6,128 nucleotides of DNA from CAZUFB01 sp048173955 (GTDB lineage: Bacteria > Actinomycetota > Coriobacteriia > Coriobacteriales > UMGS124). Below the pieces are notes generated by a model that ran no database searches, was not told the DNA's origin, and was given only the letters and a program-made list of their open reading frames with translations. Position 1 is the stretch's first letter. Each line of letters starts with the position of its first letter. The translations under genes and the position numbers were made by a program. Below, piece by piece: positions 6,092 through 6,128 of this stretch. The stretch covers positions 1 through 6,128 of the forward strand of contig DBEYOB010000052.1 of assembly GCA_048173955.1 (NCBI GenBank), given 5' to 3'.

Positions 6092-6128
6092 GCGCCGCTA
6101 GTCTCTTGGGCGTCGTACCGGACGCGTC
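6092..6128. other. Unassigned tail after the repeats
   Basis: TAGTCT at 6099-6104 could be a plus-strand -10 for a gene beyond the edge, but no -35 is visible. GCGTC (6110-6114) and GACGC (6121-6125) can pair around GTACCG, and the last eight bases are a palindrome (GACGCGTC). Too little sequence remains to tell a promoter from a terminator stem. Confidence 0.25.

Noticed and set aside
5986..6128. Possible GTG-started frame overlapping the exported protein's stop and open to the right edge
   Set aside because: The third-position G/C is clearly lower than in the real genes here, the ribosome site is poor, and the frame runs through repeats whose 23-bp period does not preserve a reading frame.

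Overview
The window is about 70% GC, with strong G/C preference at third codon positions. It carries cell-envelope genes of an actinobacterial type. The best guess is a gut- or mouth-type Coriobacteriia (Eggerthella/Olsenella/Collinsella relatives). This rests on the secreted amidase with GBS-Bsp-like modules, the signal peptides ending in ALADEA, and the Ala/Pro/Glu-rich linkers. It is an inference from style; no rRNA or marker gene is present.

Layout from left to right. (1) Minus strand, 1-2087: a secreted N-acetylmuramoyl-L-alanine amidase (Amidase_3), whose C-terminus runs off the left edge. (2) Minus strand, 2140-4203: a tandem-domain family 2 glycosyltransferase. It lies 52 bp upstream of the amidase with no visible terminator between, so the two are probably co-transcribed in the order glycosyltransferase then amidase. 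(3) 4204-4473: a 270-bp divergent intergenic region with candidate promoters on both strands. (4) Plus strand, 4474-5373: rmlD, dTDP-4-dehydrorhamnose reductase, the last step of dTDP-L-rhamnose synthesis. (5) Plus strand, 5481-5996: a short exported acidic Pro/Ala/Glu/Gly-rich protein with its own AT-rich extended -10 promoter. (6) 6000-6091: four imperfect direct repeats with an exact 23-bp period, followed by about 37 bp of unassigned sequence to the edge.

A working model: RmlD makes the activated rhamnose donor, the glycosyltransferase builds a rhamnose-containing surface polysaccharide, and the co-transcribed amidase remodels peptidoglycan where such polymers are attached or where cells separate. 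The small exported protein may be a wall-spanning or surface spacer. No complete new system can be demonstrated from this window. The least explained signals are the 23-bp repeat array, the domain-less exported protein, and the glycosyltransferase's second GT-A-like half, which appears to have lost its catalytic acids.
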